This document shows, piece by piece, positions 43,429-51,809 of a DNA stretch of 64,000 bases. Origin of the DNA: Mycobacterium kansasii ATCC 12478 (GTDB lineage: Bacteria > Actinomycetota > Actinomycetes > Mycobacteriales > Mycobacteriaceae). The position numbers were made by a program, and so were the translations under genes. Location: positions 806,001 through 870,000 of the forward strand of contig NC_022663.1 of assembly GCF_000157895.3 (NCBI RefSeq). Reading direction: 5' to 3'. The notes beneath the pieces were generated by a model, which was not told the origin of the DNA, did not search any database, and saw only the letters and a program-made list of their open reading frames with translations. Position 1 is the stretch's first letter, and every line of letters begins with the position of its first letter.

Positions 43429-43509
43429 GATGCCTGCCCAGAAATATTGAGGGTTTGTTGGCCGACATTTGCGGCTGGCGTAGCGAGACTCGACCCCGGC
43501 CCGCTCATT

Positions 43510-43539
43510 AGCGTATTGCCGGAAGTTCCGAAATGTCAA
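43510..43539 (-). promoter_or_regulatory. Putative promoter of the epimerase gene with operator in the spacer
   Basis: On the minus strand TTGACA (43534-43539) and TACGCT (43510-43515) are separated by 18 bases, a plausible sigma-70-type promoter 82 bases before the epimerase start. The spacer contains the 11-base palindrome CGGAAGTTCCG (43520-43530), well placed for a repressor. Confidence 0.4.
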
Positions 43540-43686
43540 GTACAATTTCAATTCATGTGGGGAGTAAACAATGCGCAGATGGCGCGTCATCTATTCGGTG
43601 CGGCGCATCCGGGAAAAGGCCGTCCTTGACCATTATGGGTAATCGCAACTAGAATTCAGCACCAAAACCCCGTCGAGGGAGCGGTG

Positions 43687-44517
43687 ATGGGCAGTGAATC
43701 GGATGGTTTCAAAAGACGATATGGCCCCTGGGCGCTCATTGCCGGCGCGTCGGTAGGGCTGGGTGCGGCTTTTGCCGCCGAGCTGGCACAAAGAGGCTTG
43801 AACCTGGTGTTGATTGCACGCAGGCCCGGTCCGCTGGAGTCGCGGTCCACCGAACTCGAAGACAAATACGGCGTATCGGTGAAGAACATTTCGATGGATC
43901 TGGCCGCCCCGGATATGCTGGAAACGATTGTCAGCGAGACAAACCAGCTCGACATCGGATTACTGGTATACGACACCGCCTACATGCTGATCGGTCCTTT
44001 CCTCGGCCATTCAGTCGAGAGTCATCTGCGGGCTATTGACGTGAATTGCCGCGGCCCGCTGATGCTGGCACATCACTTCGGGCAGCAGATGAGCGCGCGG
44101 AAGCGGGGCGGGATCATATTGATGACGTCGCTTTCCGGCATGCAGGGCGCTCCCTGGCTGGCGAGTTACGGTGCCACCAAGGCCTTCAACATTGTTCTGG
44201 CCGAGGGATTGTGGTACGAACTAAAGCCGCACGGGGTCGACGTCATGGCCTGTTGCGCGGGCGCCATCGAGACACCCAACTACACCTCCAGCAACCCGGC
44301 GAGTCTGGGATTTTTCGCCCCCAAGCCGTTGACGGTGGACAAGGTCGCCCACGACGCCATCGCTGCTCTAGGCAGCAAGCCGCTGCTCATTCCCGGGGGC
44401 GCCTACCGCGCCTCGCAGACGTTGTTGGAGCGGTTCGCGTCGCGGAAACGACGAATAACGATCATGGGGAATTCCACCGAGAAAATGTATGGCGACAGGC
44501 GGGTGACGCTGAACTAA
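43687..44517 (+). CDS. Short-chain dehydrogenase/reductase
   Basis: A 276-residue classical SDR. The cofactor motif is IAGASVGLGAAFAAELA near 20, NxxG is replaced by DTAYM, Ser and YGATK (LASYGATKAF) form the active site near 160, and CAGAIETPNY follows. It reduces or oxidises a hydroxyl or keto group with NAD(P). The GTG at 43684 directly before the ATG could also serve as start. The EthD gene follows after five bases, so the two form an operon, divergent from the epimerase. Confidence 0.87.
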   Translation: MGSESDGFKRRYGPWALIAGASVGLGAAFAAELAQRGLNLVLIARRPGPLESRSTELEDKYGVSVKNISMDLAAPDMLETIVSETNQLDIGLLVYDTAYMLIGPFLGHSVESHLRAIDVNCRGPLMLAHHFGQQMSARKRGGIILMTSLSGMQGAPWLASYGATKAFNIVLAEGLWYELKPHGVDVMACCAGAIETPNYTSSNPASLGFFAPKPLTVDKVAHDAIAALGSKPLLIPGGAYRASQTLLERFASRKRRITIMGNSTEKMYGDRRVTLN

Positions 44518-44522
44518 CGGCT

Positions 44523-45242
44523 ATGGACAAGTTGGTGTACATACTCTGGGACTCCGACCGCCAGCGTCGAAGTCAGCGCCAGCAAACTCTGCTGACCGCC
44601 GTCGCGCCCAAGCTGCTGCAGACCGGAGCTCTCAAGCTCAGCATGTATATCGTTGACCAGGATGCGGACATACGGTCACCCGCACCGTTTTACGCCGGGG
44701 AGCGGATGTGCGCTGAGGTTGCTATCTGGGTAGACGATGCCGGCGAACATGCATCGTTCGATGAGATCTTCCGAAAAGCAGGTTTCCGGTTTGCCGGTTA
44801 TCTGGTTGACGAGTCGATCTACACCGAATACGGCGGTAATCGTCATTCTGGTCCGAGAAATTGGCCGGACGGCCAACGTTCCCCCGGCATTGTCGCGGTG
44901 ACTTTGATGGAACGGCCCAAGCGACTTTCCCGCGCGGAATGGATTCGGCGCTGGCACGGAACACAGTCGCCGGTCTCCGAAGCAATGCAGCCCAGAGCCC
45001 GCTATGTGCGCAACCTGGTGATCAGGGCGGTTACGCCGGATGCGCCGAGCTACGAGGGCATTGTTGAGGAAGCATGGCCGTCAACCAGGCACGTCACCAA
45101 CTACTTCCTCTTCTACGGAGCCGGCAGGAACCCGTTCAAACTGGTGTTGAACATCATCAAGATGCTGCGCAGCGTGACTTCATTCCTGGATTTACACCGC
45201 ATCCGCACCACGATGACAAGTGAGTACATAATGAAGAGCTGA
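44523..45242 (+). CDS. EthD domain-containing protein
   Basis: A 239-residue protein of the dimeric alpha-beta-barrel superfamily. The EthD-like core is PKRLSRAEWIRRWHGTQSPV, then ARYVRNLVIRAVTPDAPSYEGIVEEAW. The N-terminal half probably holds a second, less conserved ferredoxin-like repeat. EthD-type proteins serve P450s or act on polyketide-like compounds. ATG 44523 lies five bases after the SDR stop. The last 14 codons belong to a segment that is duplicated 1.35 kb downstream. Confidence 0.78.
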   Translation: MDKLVYILWDSDRQRRSQRQQTLLTAVAPKLLQTGALKLSMYIVDQDADIRSPAPFYAGERMCAEVAIWVDDAGEHASFDEIFRKAGFRFAGYLVDESIYTEYGGNRHSGPRNWPDGQRSPGIVAVTLMERPKRLSRAEWIRRWHGTQSPVSEAMQPRARYVRNLVIRAVTPDAPSYEGIVEEAWPSTRHVTNYFLFYGAGRNPFKLVLNIIKMLRSVTSFLDLHRIRTTMTSEYIMKS

Positions 45243-45341
45243 GCCCCGCCGCACTCACGTGGGCGCAAGGACTTCGGACGCTACTGGCGATCCAGCGCGC
45301 GGTGGTCGAATCAACCAAATAGCGCCCGAAATCCCGCAAAG
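45200..45341 (+). repeat. Dispersed repeat, copy 1 (3' end of the EthD gene and downstream)
   Basis: Begins inside the last codons of the EthD gene and runs about 100 bases past its stop. It is related to 46551-46694 in the same orientation: the peptide IRTTMTSEYIMKS matches IRTAMTSHCMVKG in the second copy, and the following CAAGGACTTCGGA..CTACTGGCGAT block is nearly unchanged. Confidence 0.7.
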
Positions 45342-45419
45342 TCAACAGTGGCGACGGCCTAGTCCGTGCCGCCTTCTTGAAGAAGTCGGGGTTGATCCCG
45401 AAATTGCCTAACGTAACCC

Positions 45420-46130
45420 CTAAACTGGATCGGATACGCAGGTAGTCCGGAGGCACTTGCATGACCCGCAAAATCTCGTGGTGAGATCGCACCTGGTTTG
45501 CGGTCGAATTCTTACGCCCTCATTGGTTATGGTCGCAGCCCATGCTGTTATGATCCCCGGCAATGACGAAGCCTCAACCGTGGTAACACTCAGGTCATCG
45601 GCTGAGCGTTCGAAATAAACCAAACCAGCTTCTTTGACCTCGAGACTTCGAGGCAATACGGTGAGACCAATGACGTCGTGAAGATCGTACGACTCAAGTA
45701 GCTGCCCCACCGCGCTGAGAAAGCCGGGGTTCTGGCTGAGTTTCTGAGCGGATGAAACGGCTACGGGATCGGTGCAATACTCCAATGGATGGAATTGTGC
45801 CGTTTCGGGTTGCCACTTCCACCGAACCGCAACTGCCTCAGGGGTCATGGCTTCGGGCCGTGCCACAAGTGCGGGACGACCGTCATCCAGAACCGCTGGC
45901 CTCTCGACAATTGCCGTGTCACCACTGACCGGGAAATGACTGTGCAGCAGTAGCGGACCAGCTATTTCATCGAGCCCAACTTTATAGAGCTCGGCCTCAA
46001 CCAGTATCTCAGCAAAATCGTCCAGGAAGTTTTCAAACTCTGTTCGTGATTGCCGCTCTTTGTCGGCATCTTCGACGTTCGGAAGCGCATTATAGATTTC
46101 AGCATGTCCGGGTATAAGCATGCTAGTCAT
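45420..46130 (-). pseudogene. Hypothetical protein gene with a 3' frameshift
   Basis: I do not recognise the family. The 236-codon frame begins at ATG 46130 behind AAGGAG and reads like normal protein up to IITAWAATITNEGV near residue 204. From there the tail is Cys/Thr/Arg-rich and unlike coding sequence. Another frame continues convincingly at the same point: KNSTANQVRSHHEILRVMQV, PPDYLRIRSSLGVTLGNFGI. A single-base loss at about 45514 would explain this. Downstream it runs into the dispersed repeat. No signal peptide or membrane helix is seen in the intact part. Confidence 0.6.
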
Positions 46131-46144
46131 GTTCGGCGCACTCC

Positions 46145-46182
46145 TTTTTACTTGGTTGCGTTGTTTTTACCTGGTTGTGTTA
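46145..46182. repeat. Two tandem 19-bp repeats before the hypothetical gene
   Basis: TTTTTACTTGGTTGCGTTG (46145-46163) is followed directly by TTTTTACCTGGTTGTGTTA (46164-46182), identical at 16 of 19 positions. They lie just upstream of the start codon at 46130 on the other strand and are much AT-richer than the surroundings. They may be operator sites or simply a slippage product. Confidence 0.5.
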
Positions 46183-46398
46183 TTTGTGATCAACAGCTTG
46201 ACTGCGCCCGTGCACTGCTTCGGCGCATCAAGTGAATCCGCAATGCGGGGGCGAAGTGGCGGCGTCGGCACACCCAGTGTCGAGTGCTCCTCACCCACTC
46301 GTCATCGCCTCATCTGTATTGGCGACCACCCCCCCGAATCGTCTTCTGAGGCGCAACTTCGAAGGTTTCATCCGAGGCTCCTCGCAGTGCAGTGCTTT

Positions 46399-46470
46399 GT
46401 CAATGGGCCAGCTGGCCGTACGGTCAATGGGCCAGCTGGCCGTACGGTCAATGGGCCACCTGGCCGTACG
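46399..46470. repeat. Three tandem 24-bp repeats with internal palindromes
   Basis: Three head-to-tail units at 46399-46422, 46423-46446 and 46447-46470; the first two are identical and the third differs by one base. Each unit contains GGCCAGCTGGCC (GGCCACCTGGCC in the third) and CGTACG, so single strands could fold into several hairpins. The unit is a multiple of three. They lie in the 566-base gap upstream of the fusion gene and have the form of a VNTR locus. Confidence 0.9.
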
Positions 46471-46550
46471 CAAAGCGCGACATCGTGTTCCGCGCGATGC
46501 GATCGGCGCATGGGGCAGAAAACGTGAACACCTGGATGCGCGAACTCGGG

Positions 46551-46694
46551 CATCCGCACCGCGATGACAAGCCACTGCATGGTGAAGGGCTGAGCCACGT
46601 CGCCGGCAGCCTTCGACGCAAGGACTTCGGACTCTACTGGCGATCGAGCGCGCGGTGGTCGAATCAGGCAGATGACGCCCGAGATTCCGTGAGG
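46551..46694 (+). repeat. Dispersed repeat, copy 2, with the decayed end of an EthD-like gene
   Basis: Related to 45200-45341. It encodes the degraded C-terminus IRTAMTSHCMVKG and stop of an EthD paralogue but no upstream EthD sequence, then the shared downstream block, and ends two bases before the ATG of the fusion gene. The fusion gene's ribosome site therefore lies in repeat-derived DNA. Confidence 0.65.
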
Positions 46695-46696
46695 CC

Positions 46697-49600
46697 ATGA
46701 TGAACCCCAGCTATCTGATGGCGCTCGATGCCGGCGGCAGCGGCGGGCATTGCCTGCTCGTTGACGTCGCAGGCGGCGCGTTTACCCGCGTCTTCCGCCC
46801 GTGGACGCACCCGGCGGCGCCCGAAACCGCAGGACTGGGCACCGATCTCGATCTGGACGCGATCTGGACAACCCTCGCCGAAGGGGCCCGCGCGGCGCTG
46901 GAAAGGGCGGGCGCAACGCCGGATCAGGTGCTTGCCGTCGCGGCGACGAGCATGCGGCACACCACGGTGGTGCTCGACGGCGACGGCAACGCACTGCTGG
47001 CCACGCCCAACCGCGACGCGCGCGCCGCCGGCGAGGCCTTCCAGCTGGCGAGCGAGCACGGCAGCCTCCTCTATGCCCGCACCGGGCAATGGCCGAGCCC
47101 GCTTGCCACCGCGGCGCGACTGCGCTGGTTGGCAAGGGCGAACCCGGACGCGTGGGCTCGCGCCACGACGGTGATCACGCTCAGCGACTGGATCGCCTAC
47201 CGGCTGTGCGGCGAATCCGGCACCGAGCCGTCGCAAGCCGGCGCCACCCTGTTATTCGATGTCGCGCACCGGGATTGGGCGCCCGACCTCGCCGAAGAGC
47301 TGGGCATTCCGCGACGTTTGCTGCCGCGCTTGCGCCCCGCGGGCACGCACCTCGGCACGGTCACCCGCGCGGCGGCGGAGTTGTTCGGGCTGCGCGCCGG
47401 CACTCCCGTCGCGGTCGGCGGCGCCGATACCCAGTGCGCAATGCTGGGCGCCGGTGCCGTAACACCCGGACAGGTGGGGGCGATTGGCGGCACCACGGTT
47501 CCCGTCCAGCTGGTCCTCGACCGACCGGTTGTCGATCCCGACGAGCGGCTGTGGACCGGTTGCCACGTACTGGCCGACCGCTGGGTGTTGGAGAGCAACG
47601 CCGGAGCGATGGGTGAAGCGCTCGACTGGTTCGCGCGCATCCTGCACCCGGACGCAGCCCATCCGGTTGCCCACTTCCTTGCCGAAGCGGGCTTGTCGGA
47701 GCCGGGTGCGGCCGGCATTCTGTCCACCCTTGGCACCGGCGTGATGAACGCGCGGAAGTTACGGCTGCCCACCGGCACTATCACGCTGTCGCACCTGAGC
47801 ACGGCCCACGATCCGCATCGCCGGAGCCACTTGGAGCGCGCCGTGGTCGACGGCATGGCCTATGCCGTGCGCGCCAACCTCGAGCAGCTGCGCGACGTCG
47901 CAGCAACGCAAAGCAGCCCGGCAACATTCAGCCTCGGCGGCGGCATGTCGCGCAGTGCGGTGTTCGCGCAGGTGCTCAGCGACGTCCTCGGCGTGCCCGT
48001 CGAAGTCGGCGCCACACCGGAATCCACCGCACTCGGCGCGGCGCTGTGCGCCGGCGTCGCCGTCGGCGTCTTCGCCGACCTGGCAGAAGGCGCCCAGCGA
48101 TTTCGCGGCCAGGCCCGCGCGGTGCTTCCGGACAAGCAGCGGGCGCGCGCCTACGACGAGTTCTACGGCGGCTGGCAACAGCTGCGGGCTGCGGGAGCCG
48201 ACGCCGAAACGCTTGCGTCGCAACTGATCCTGCCGTCAGCGCTCAAGGCGATGAGCGCTTCGGCTGCGCGGTCGCGACCGGCGCTGCGTCCGCGCATCCT
48301 GGTCACCGCGGACATGGACGACGACGGACTGGCGGCGCTGCGCGCGCTCGGCGACGCCGAATACGCGAGCTTTCGCACCGCGATGCGGCTGCTGACCGGG
48401 CCGAGCCTGGTCGAGGCGTTGGCCGGGGTGCAGGTGTTCATCACCGAAGTTGACGTGGTGGACGCCGACGCGATCCGGCAGCTGCCCGAGTTGAGGGTGG
48501 TGGCCGCGTGCCGGGGCAACGCGGTCAACGTCGACCTCGCGGCATGCACCGCGTTCGGGATTCCGGTCCTCTACGCCCCGGGACGCAACGCCGACGCCGT
48601 CGCCGACCTCACCGTCGCGTTCCTGCTGATGCTGGCCCGCCGGCTGCCCACGGCGTCGGCGTTCCTGCATCAGCCGGGGATCGCCGCCGGCGACATGGGT
48701 CGGATGGGTCAGGCGTTCGCCGGCCTGCAAGGTCGTGAACTGTGGCACAAGACAATCGGTCTCGTCGGCTTCGGCGCGGTGGGGCGCGCCGTCACCCGAC
48801 GCCTGCGCGCCTTCGGCGCCCGCGTCCTGGTGTTCGACCCGTATGTCGATGCCGAGCAGATCGTGCTGGCCGATGCCGAGCCGGCGTCGCTCGACGAGCT
48901 GCTGGAAAACAGCGAGTTCGTCAGCCTGCACGCCGCGGTGAGCGAACAGTCACGCGGAATGATCGGCGCCGCAGCACTGGCCCGCATGCGGCCGGGTAGC
49001 TGCCTGGTCAACACGGCGCGCGCGGCGCTCGTCGACGAGGCCGCCCTGGCCGACGCGTTGCGCAGCGGACACCTCGGCGGCGCCGCGCTCGACGTCTTCA
49101 GCGTCGAGCCCCCGGGGTCGGATCACCCGCTGCTGGCCCTCGACAATGTGATCGCGACGCCGCACGTCGGCGGCAACACCATCGACGTGGCGGCGCACCA
49201 AGGGCGCATCATCGCCGCGGACCTGCGCCGATTGCTCGTCGGCGAGGCGCCGCTGCACGTCCTCAACCCTGAAACTCTGCATAGCTTCGACTGGAGCGCG
49301 CCGCGCCCCACACCGGAACCCGACGTCCTCGAACGGTTGGCCCGCCAACCCGGGCCCGCGGTCTCGGACCTGCAGCTCGACCGCGGCGCGGCCCCTGTGC
49401 AGCCCGAACCAACGCCCCCCGCAACGACATTGGCGCCGAGCGCCGAGGTGCCGCCCGAGATGCGCGACTGCATGCGGCGCATCCTGAAGGGCTTTGTCGA
49501 GCGGATCACCCACGATGAGGCGCTAAGCGCTTTTGCCGCAGGCAAATCCGTCACCCTGCATTTCACGCTCACCGACCTGGAGCTGGCGTTCTTCCTGCAA

Positions 49601-50557
49601 CTACAGGGCGGCGAGATCACCGCCGATCTCGGTGATCCCGCGGCGCCCGCCGACGTCGAATTGCGCATGCGCGCCGAGATTCTCGACGGGATGTTCACCG
49701 GCCGCGTCAATCCCATGCAAGCGGCCATGGGCGGGCGACTCTCGTTCAGCGGCGACACCGCCAAGGCGATGACGTTGCAGAACATGCAGGACGATCTGGC
49801 CCGGCTCTACCAGGAGTCCCGCGAAGAAGCCGGTGATCCGGGCGATCTGGCCGCCATCCCTGATGCCACCGCAGCCGGGCCGGCCGCCGCGGCAACCATC
49901 GCCGCGCCGGCGCCAATCGGATCCGCGGGGGATCTGCGGGACACACTGCTGCAGACCGTGCACGAGCTTTACGTCGCCGAGCTCATCACCGCCACCGGCG
50001 GCAACGTGAGCGTGCGCATCCCTGGAACCGACCAGTTGTGGATCACGCCGAGTCAAATGTTCAAGGGGGATCTGCGGCCCGAAATCCTGGTGCGCCTGGA
50101 CCTGGACGGGCACGTGCTTGATCCCGGCGCTCCCTCGCCGTCGAGCGAACGAATGATGCACTGCCTGGTGTACCGTGCCCGTCCCGACGCGCAGGCGGTG
50201 GTGCATGCCCACGCACCGCACGCCACCATGCTTGTCAATACCGGGCTGCCGTTTCTGCCGGTGTCGACCGAGGCGGCGTTCTTCGGTGACATCCCGCGAG
50301 TGCCGTTCATCATGCCGGGAACCGACGAGCTGGCCCGCGCCGTGGCCGAGGCCATCCGGGATGGCTGGGCGGTGCTCATGCAGAACCACGGAATACTGGT
50401 CGCCGGCCGCAGTCTGCGCCGCGCCGCCGACATGGTCGAGATCATCGACCGCTCGGCCGAGATCATCCTGGGTTGCTACGCCGTCGGCAAAGAGCCGACC
50501 ACGCTGCCCGGCGACGTGGTCGAAATGCTGCAGAAGATGGGCGATTTGATGGCGTGA
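46697..50557 (+). CDS. Four-domain fusion: FGGY sugar kinase - 2-hydroxyacid dehydrogenase - SCP2 - class II aldolase
   Basis: A 1286-residue cytoplasmic protein. Residues 1-500 are an FGGY carbohydrate kinase (ALDAGGSGGHCLLVD, GGTTVPVQL, FSLGGGMSRSAVFAQVLSDV). About 530-870 is a D-2-hydroxyacid dehydrogenase with GLVGFGAVGRAV, Arg in NTARAALVDE, Glu in SVEPPGSDHP and His in TPHVGGNT. About 920-1040 is an SCP2-type lipid-binding domain. About 1075-1286 is a class II aldolase with GGNVSVR, zinc His residues in VVHAHAPHA and QNHGILVAGR. Pro/Ala-rich linkers separate the parts. M. tuberculosis has xylB, serA2 and fucA as neighbouring separate genes (Rv0727c-Rv0729). It probably phosphorylates, oxidises and cleaves a sugar or polyol; the substrate and the SCP2 role are unknown. 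Confidence 0.9.
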   Translation: MMNPSYLMALDAGGSGGHCLLVDVAGGAFTRVFRPWTHPAAPETAGLGTDLDLDAIWTTLAEGARAALERAGATPDQVLAVAATSMRHTTVVLDGDGNALLATPNRDARAAGEAFQLASEHGSLLYARTGQWPSPLATAARLRWLARANPDAWARATTVITLSDWIAYRLCGESGTEPSQAGATLLFDVAHRDWAPDLAEELGIPRRLLPRLRPAGTHLGTVTRAAAELFGLRAGTPVAVGGADTQCAMLGAGAVTPGQVGAIGGTTVPVQLVLDRPVVDPDERLWTGCHVLADRWVLESNAGAMGEALDWFARILHPDAAHPVAHFLAEAGLSEPGAAGILSTLGTGVMNARKLRLPTGTITLSHLSTAHDPHRRSHLERAVVDGMAYAVRANLEQLRDVAATQSSPATFSLGGGMSRSAVFAQVLSDVLGVPVEVGATPESTALGAALCAGVAVGVFADLAEGAQRFRGQARAVLPDKQRARAYDEFYGGWQQLRAAGADAETLASQLILPSALKAMSASAARSRPALRPRILVTADMDDDGLAALRALGDAEYASFRTAMRLLTGPSLVEALAGVQVFITEVDVVDADAIRQLPELRVVAACRGNAVNVDLAACTAFGIPVLYAPGRNADAVADLTVAFLLMLARRLPTASAFLHQPGIAAGDMGRMGQAFAGLQGRELWHKTIGLVGFGAVGRAVTRRLRAFGARVLVFDPYVDAEQIVLADAEPASLDELLENSEFVSLHAAVSEQSRGMIGAAALARMRPGSCLVNTARAALVDEAALADALRSGHLGGAALDVFSVEPPGSDHPLLALDNVIATPHVGGNTIDVAAHQGRIIAADLRRLLVGEAPLHVLNPETLHSFDWSAPRPTPEPDVLERLARQPGPAVSDLQLDRGAAPVQPEPTPPATTLAPSAEVPPEMRDCMRRILKGFVERITHDEALSAFAAGKSVTLHFTLTDLELAFFLQLQGGEITADLGDPAAPADVELRMRAEILDGMFTGRVNPMQAAMGGRLSFSGDTAKAMTLQNMQDDLARLYQESREEAGDPGDLAAIPDATAAGPAAAATIAAPAPIGSAGDLRDTLLQTVHELYVAELITATGGNVSVRIPGTDQLWITPSQMFKGDLRPEILVRLDLDGHVLDPGAPSPSSERMMHCLVYRARPDAQAVVHAHAPHATMLVNTGLPFLPVSTEAAFFGDIPRVPFIMPGTDELARAVAEAIRDGWAVLMQNHGILVAGRSLRRAADMVEIIDRSAEIILGCYAVGKEPTTLPGDVVEMLQKMGDLMA

Positions 50558-50572
50558 CTCGTTAGTTCCCGA

Positions 50573-50620
50573 GATGAGGACGATCGGCCCTACTCACGAC
50601 GCAGGGAACGAGAAACACTC
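50573..50620 (+). promoter_or_regulatory. DosR-like box within the second 48-bp upstream element
   Basis: The box AGGACGATCGGCCCT at 50577-50591 matches 10 of 14 positions of the DosR core. The 48 bases match the element upstream of the FadD11-like gene at 41 positions. It lies just after the fusion gene and 82 bases before the phosphotransferase start. Confidence 0.5.
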
Positions 50621-50672
50621 GGTGCGGATGGCCCGTCAGGGTTGCGTGATCGAAGAAGAAAAGAGAACACCG

Positions 50673-51809
50673 ATGGCCACCGAACCGGCTCTCAACGAGG
50701 TAAGCCAACTCCAACGCTCGAGTCGTGACATCACCGAGCTGCCCGGCGTGTTTGCGCAGTGGCTGTCCACCGTGCTGCCCGGCGGGGTCACGCCGGAGGT
50801 CACGGTCGAGCCCGCCGTCACCACGACCGGCATGTCGTCGGAAAACCTGGCCGTGAGCGCCCGTTGGGACGAGGGCGGCGAGCAGATCCAGCGGCGGCTG
50901 GTGGCACGCATCGCTCCGAGCGCCCAGGACGTTCCGGTGTTCCCGTCCTATCGGATCGATCACCAGTACGAGGTGCTCCGGCTGGTGGGCGAGAAGACCG
51001 ACGTTCCGGTTCCCGCGGTGCGGTGGCTGGAGCCGACCGGCTCGGTACTCGGCACGCCGTTCTTCCTGATGGACTTTGTCGAGGGCGTCGTGCCGCCCGA
51101 CGTGATGCCCTACACGTTCGGCGGCAACTGGCTCTACGACGCGTCCGCCGAGTCTCAGCGCCTGCTGCAGGACGCGACGGTCGAGGTGATCGCCAAGGTG
51201 CACTCGATCCCCGGTCCGCAGGCGCATTTCGGTTTTCTGTCCGAAGGTGGCGGCGAGCAGAGCGCGCTGCGACGGCACTTCGACTGGGTGCGGTCCTGGT
51301 ATGACTTCGCGGCGCCGGACATCGGCCGCTCCCCCTTGCTGGAGCGGACTTTTGAGTGGCTAGAAGCCCATTGGCCCGACGAGGCGGCCGCCGCCGAGCC
51401 GGTGCTGCTGTGGGGGGACGCGCGCATCGGCAACGTGCTCTACACGGACTTCCGTCCGGCGGGCGTGCTCGACTGGGAGATGACCGCGCTGGGTCCACGC
51501 GAGCTGGACATCGCGTGGCTTATATTCGCGCACTTGGTATTTCAGGAAATCGCCGGGCTGGCCGGCCTGCCCGGGATGCCGAACTTCCTGCGCGAGGAGG
51601 ACGTACGCGCGACCTACCGCGAGCTGACCGGCGTGGAGCTCGGCGACCTGCGCTGGTTCTACGTCTACTCCGGCGTGATGTGGGCCATCGTGTTCATGCG
51701 GACCGGTGCGCGCCGAGTGCACTTCGGTGAACTCGAGAAGCCCGAGGACCCCGAATCGCTGTTCTACCACGCCGCGCTGCTGAAGCGACTGACCGGAGAG
51801 GGTGCCTGA
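50673..51809 (+). CDS. Phosphotransferase family protein (APH/FadE36-like)
   Basis: A 378-residue aminoglycoside phosphotransferase-fold protein. The N-lobe has VSARWDEGGEQIQRRLVARI. The catalytic loop is VLLWGDARIGNVLYTD near 250, with the Asp and Asn in the GDxxxxN pattern, and the metal Asp follows in GVLDWEMTALGPRELDIAW. Mycobacterial members occur in lipid-catabolic clusters and act on small metabolites rather than antibiotics. ATG 50673 is the family-like start. The next gene overlaps by one base. Confidence 0.85.
   Translation: MATEPALNEVSQLQRSSRDITELPGVFAQWLSTVLPGGVTPEVTVEPAVTTTGMSSENLAVSARWDEGGEQIQRRLVARIAPSAQDVPVFPSYRIDHQYEVLRLVGEKTDVPVPAVRWLEPTGSVLGTPFFLMDFVEGVVPPDVMPYTFGGNWLYDASAESQRLLQDATVEVIAKVHSIPGPQAHFGFLSEGGGEQSALRRHFDWVRSWYDFAAPDIGRSPLLERTFEWLEAHWPDEAAAAEPVLLWGDARIGNVLYTDFRPAGVLDWEMTALGPRELDIAWLIFAHLVFQEIAGLAGLPGMPNFLREEDVRATYRELTGVELGDLRWFYVYSGVMWAIVFMRTGARRVHFGELEKPEDPESLFYHAALLKRLTGEGA

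Noticed and set aside
44046..44522. 159-residue N-terminal extension of the EthD protein
   Set aside because: It overlaps the SDR gene in another frame and is Arg/Gly/His-rich without domain sequence; ATG 44523 has normal spacing after the SDR stop.
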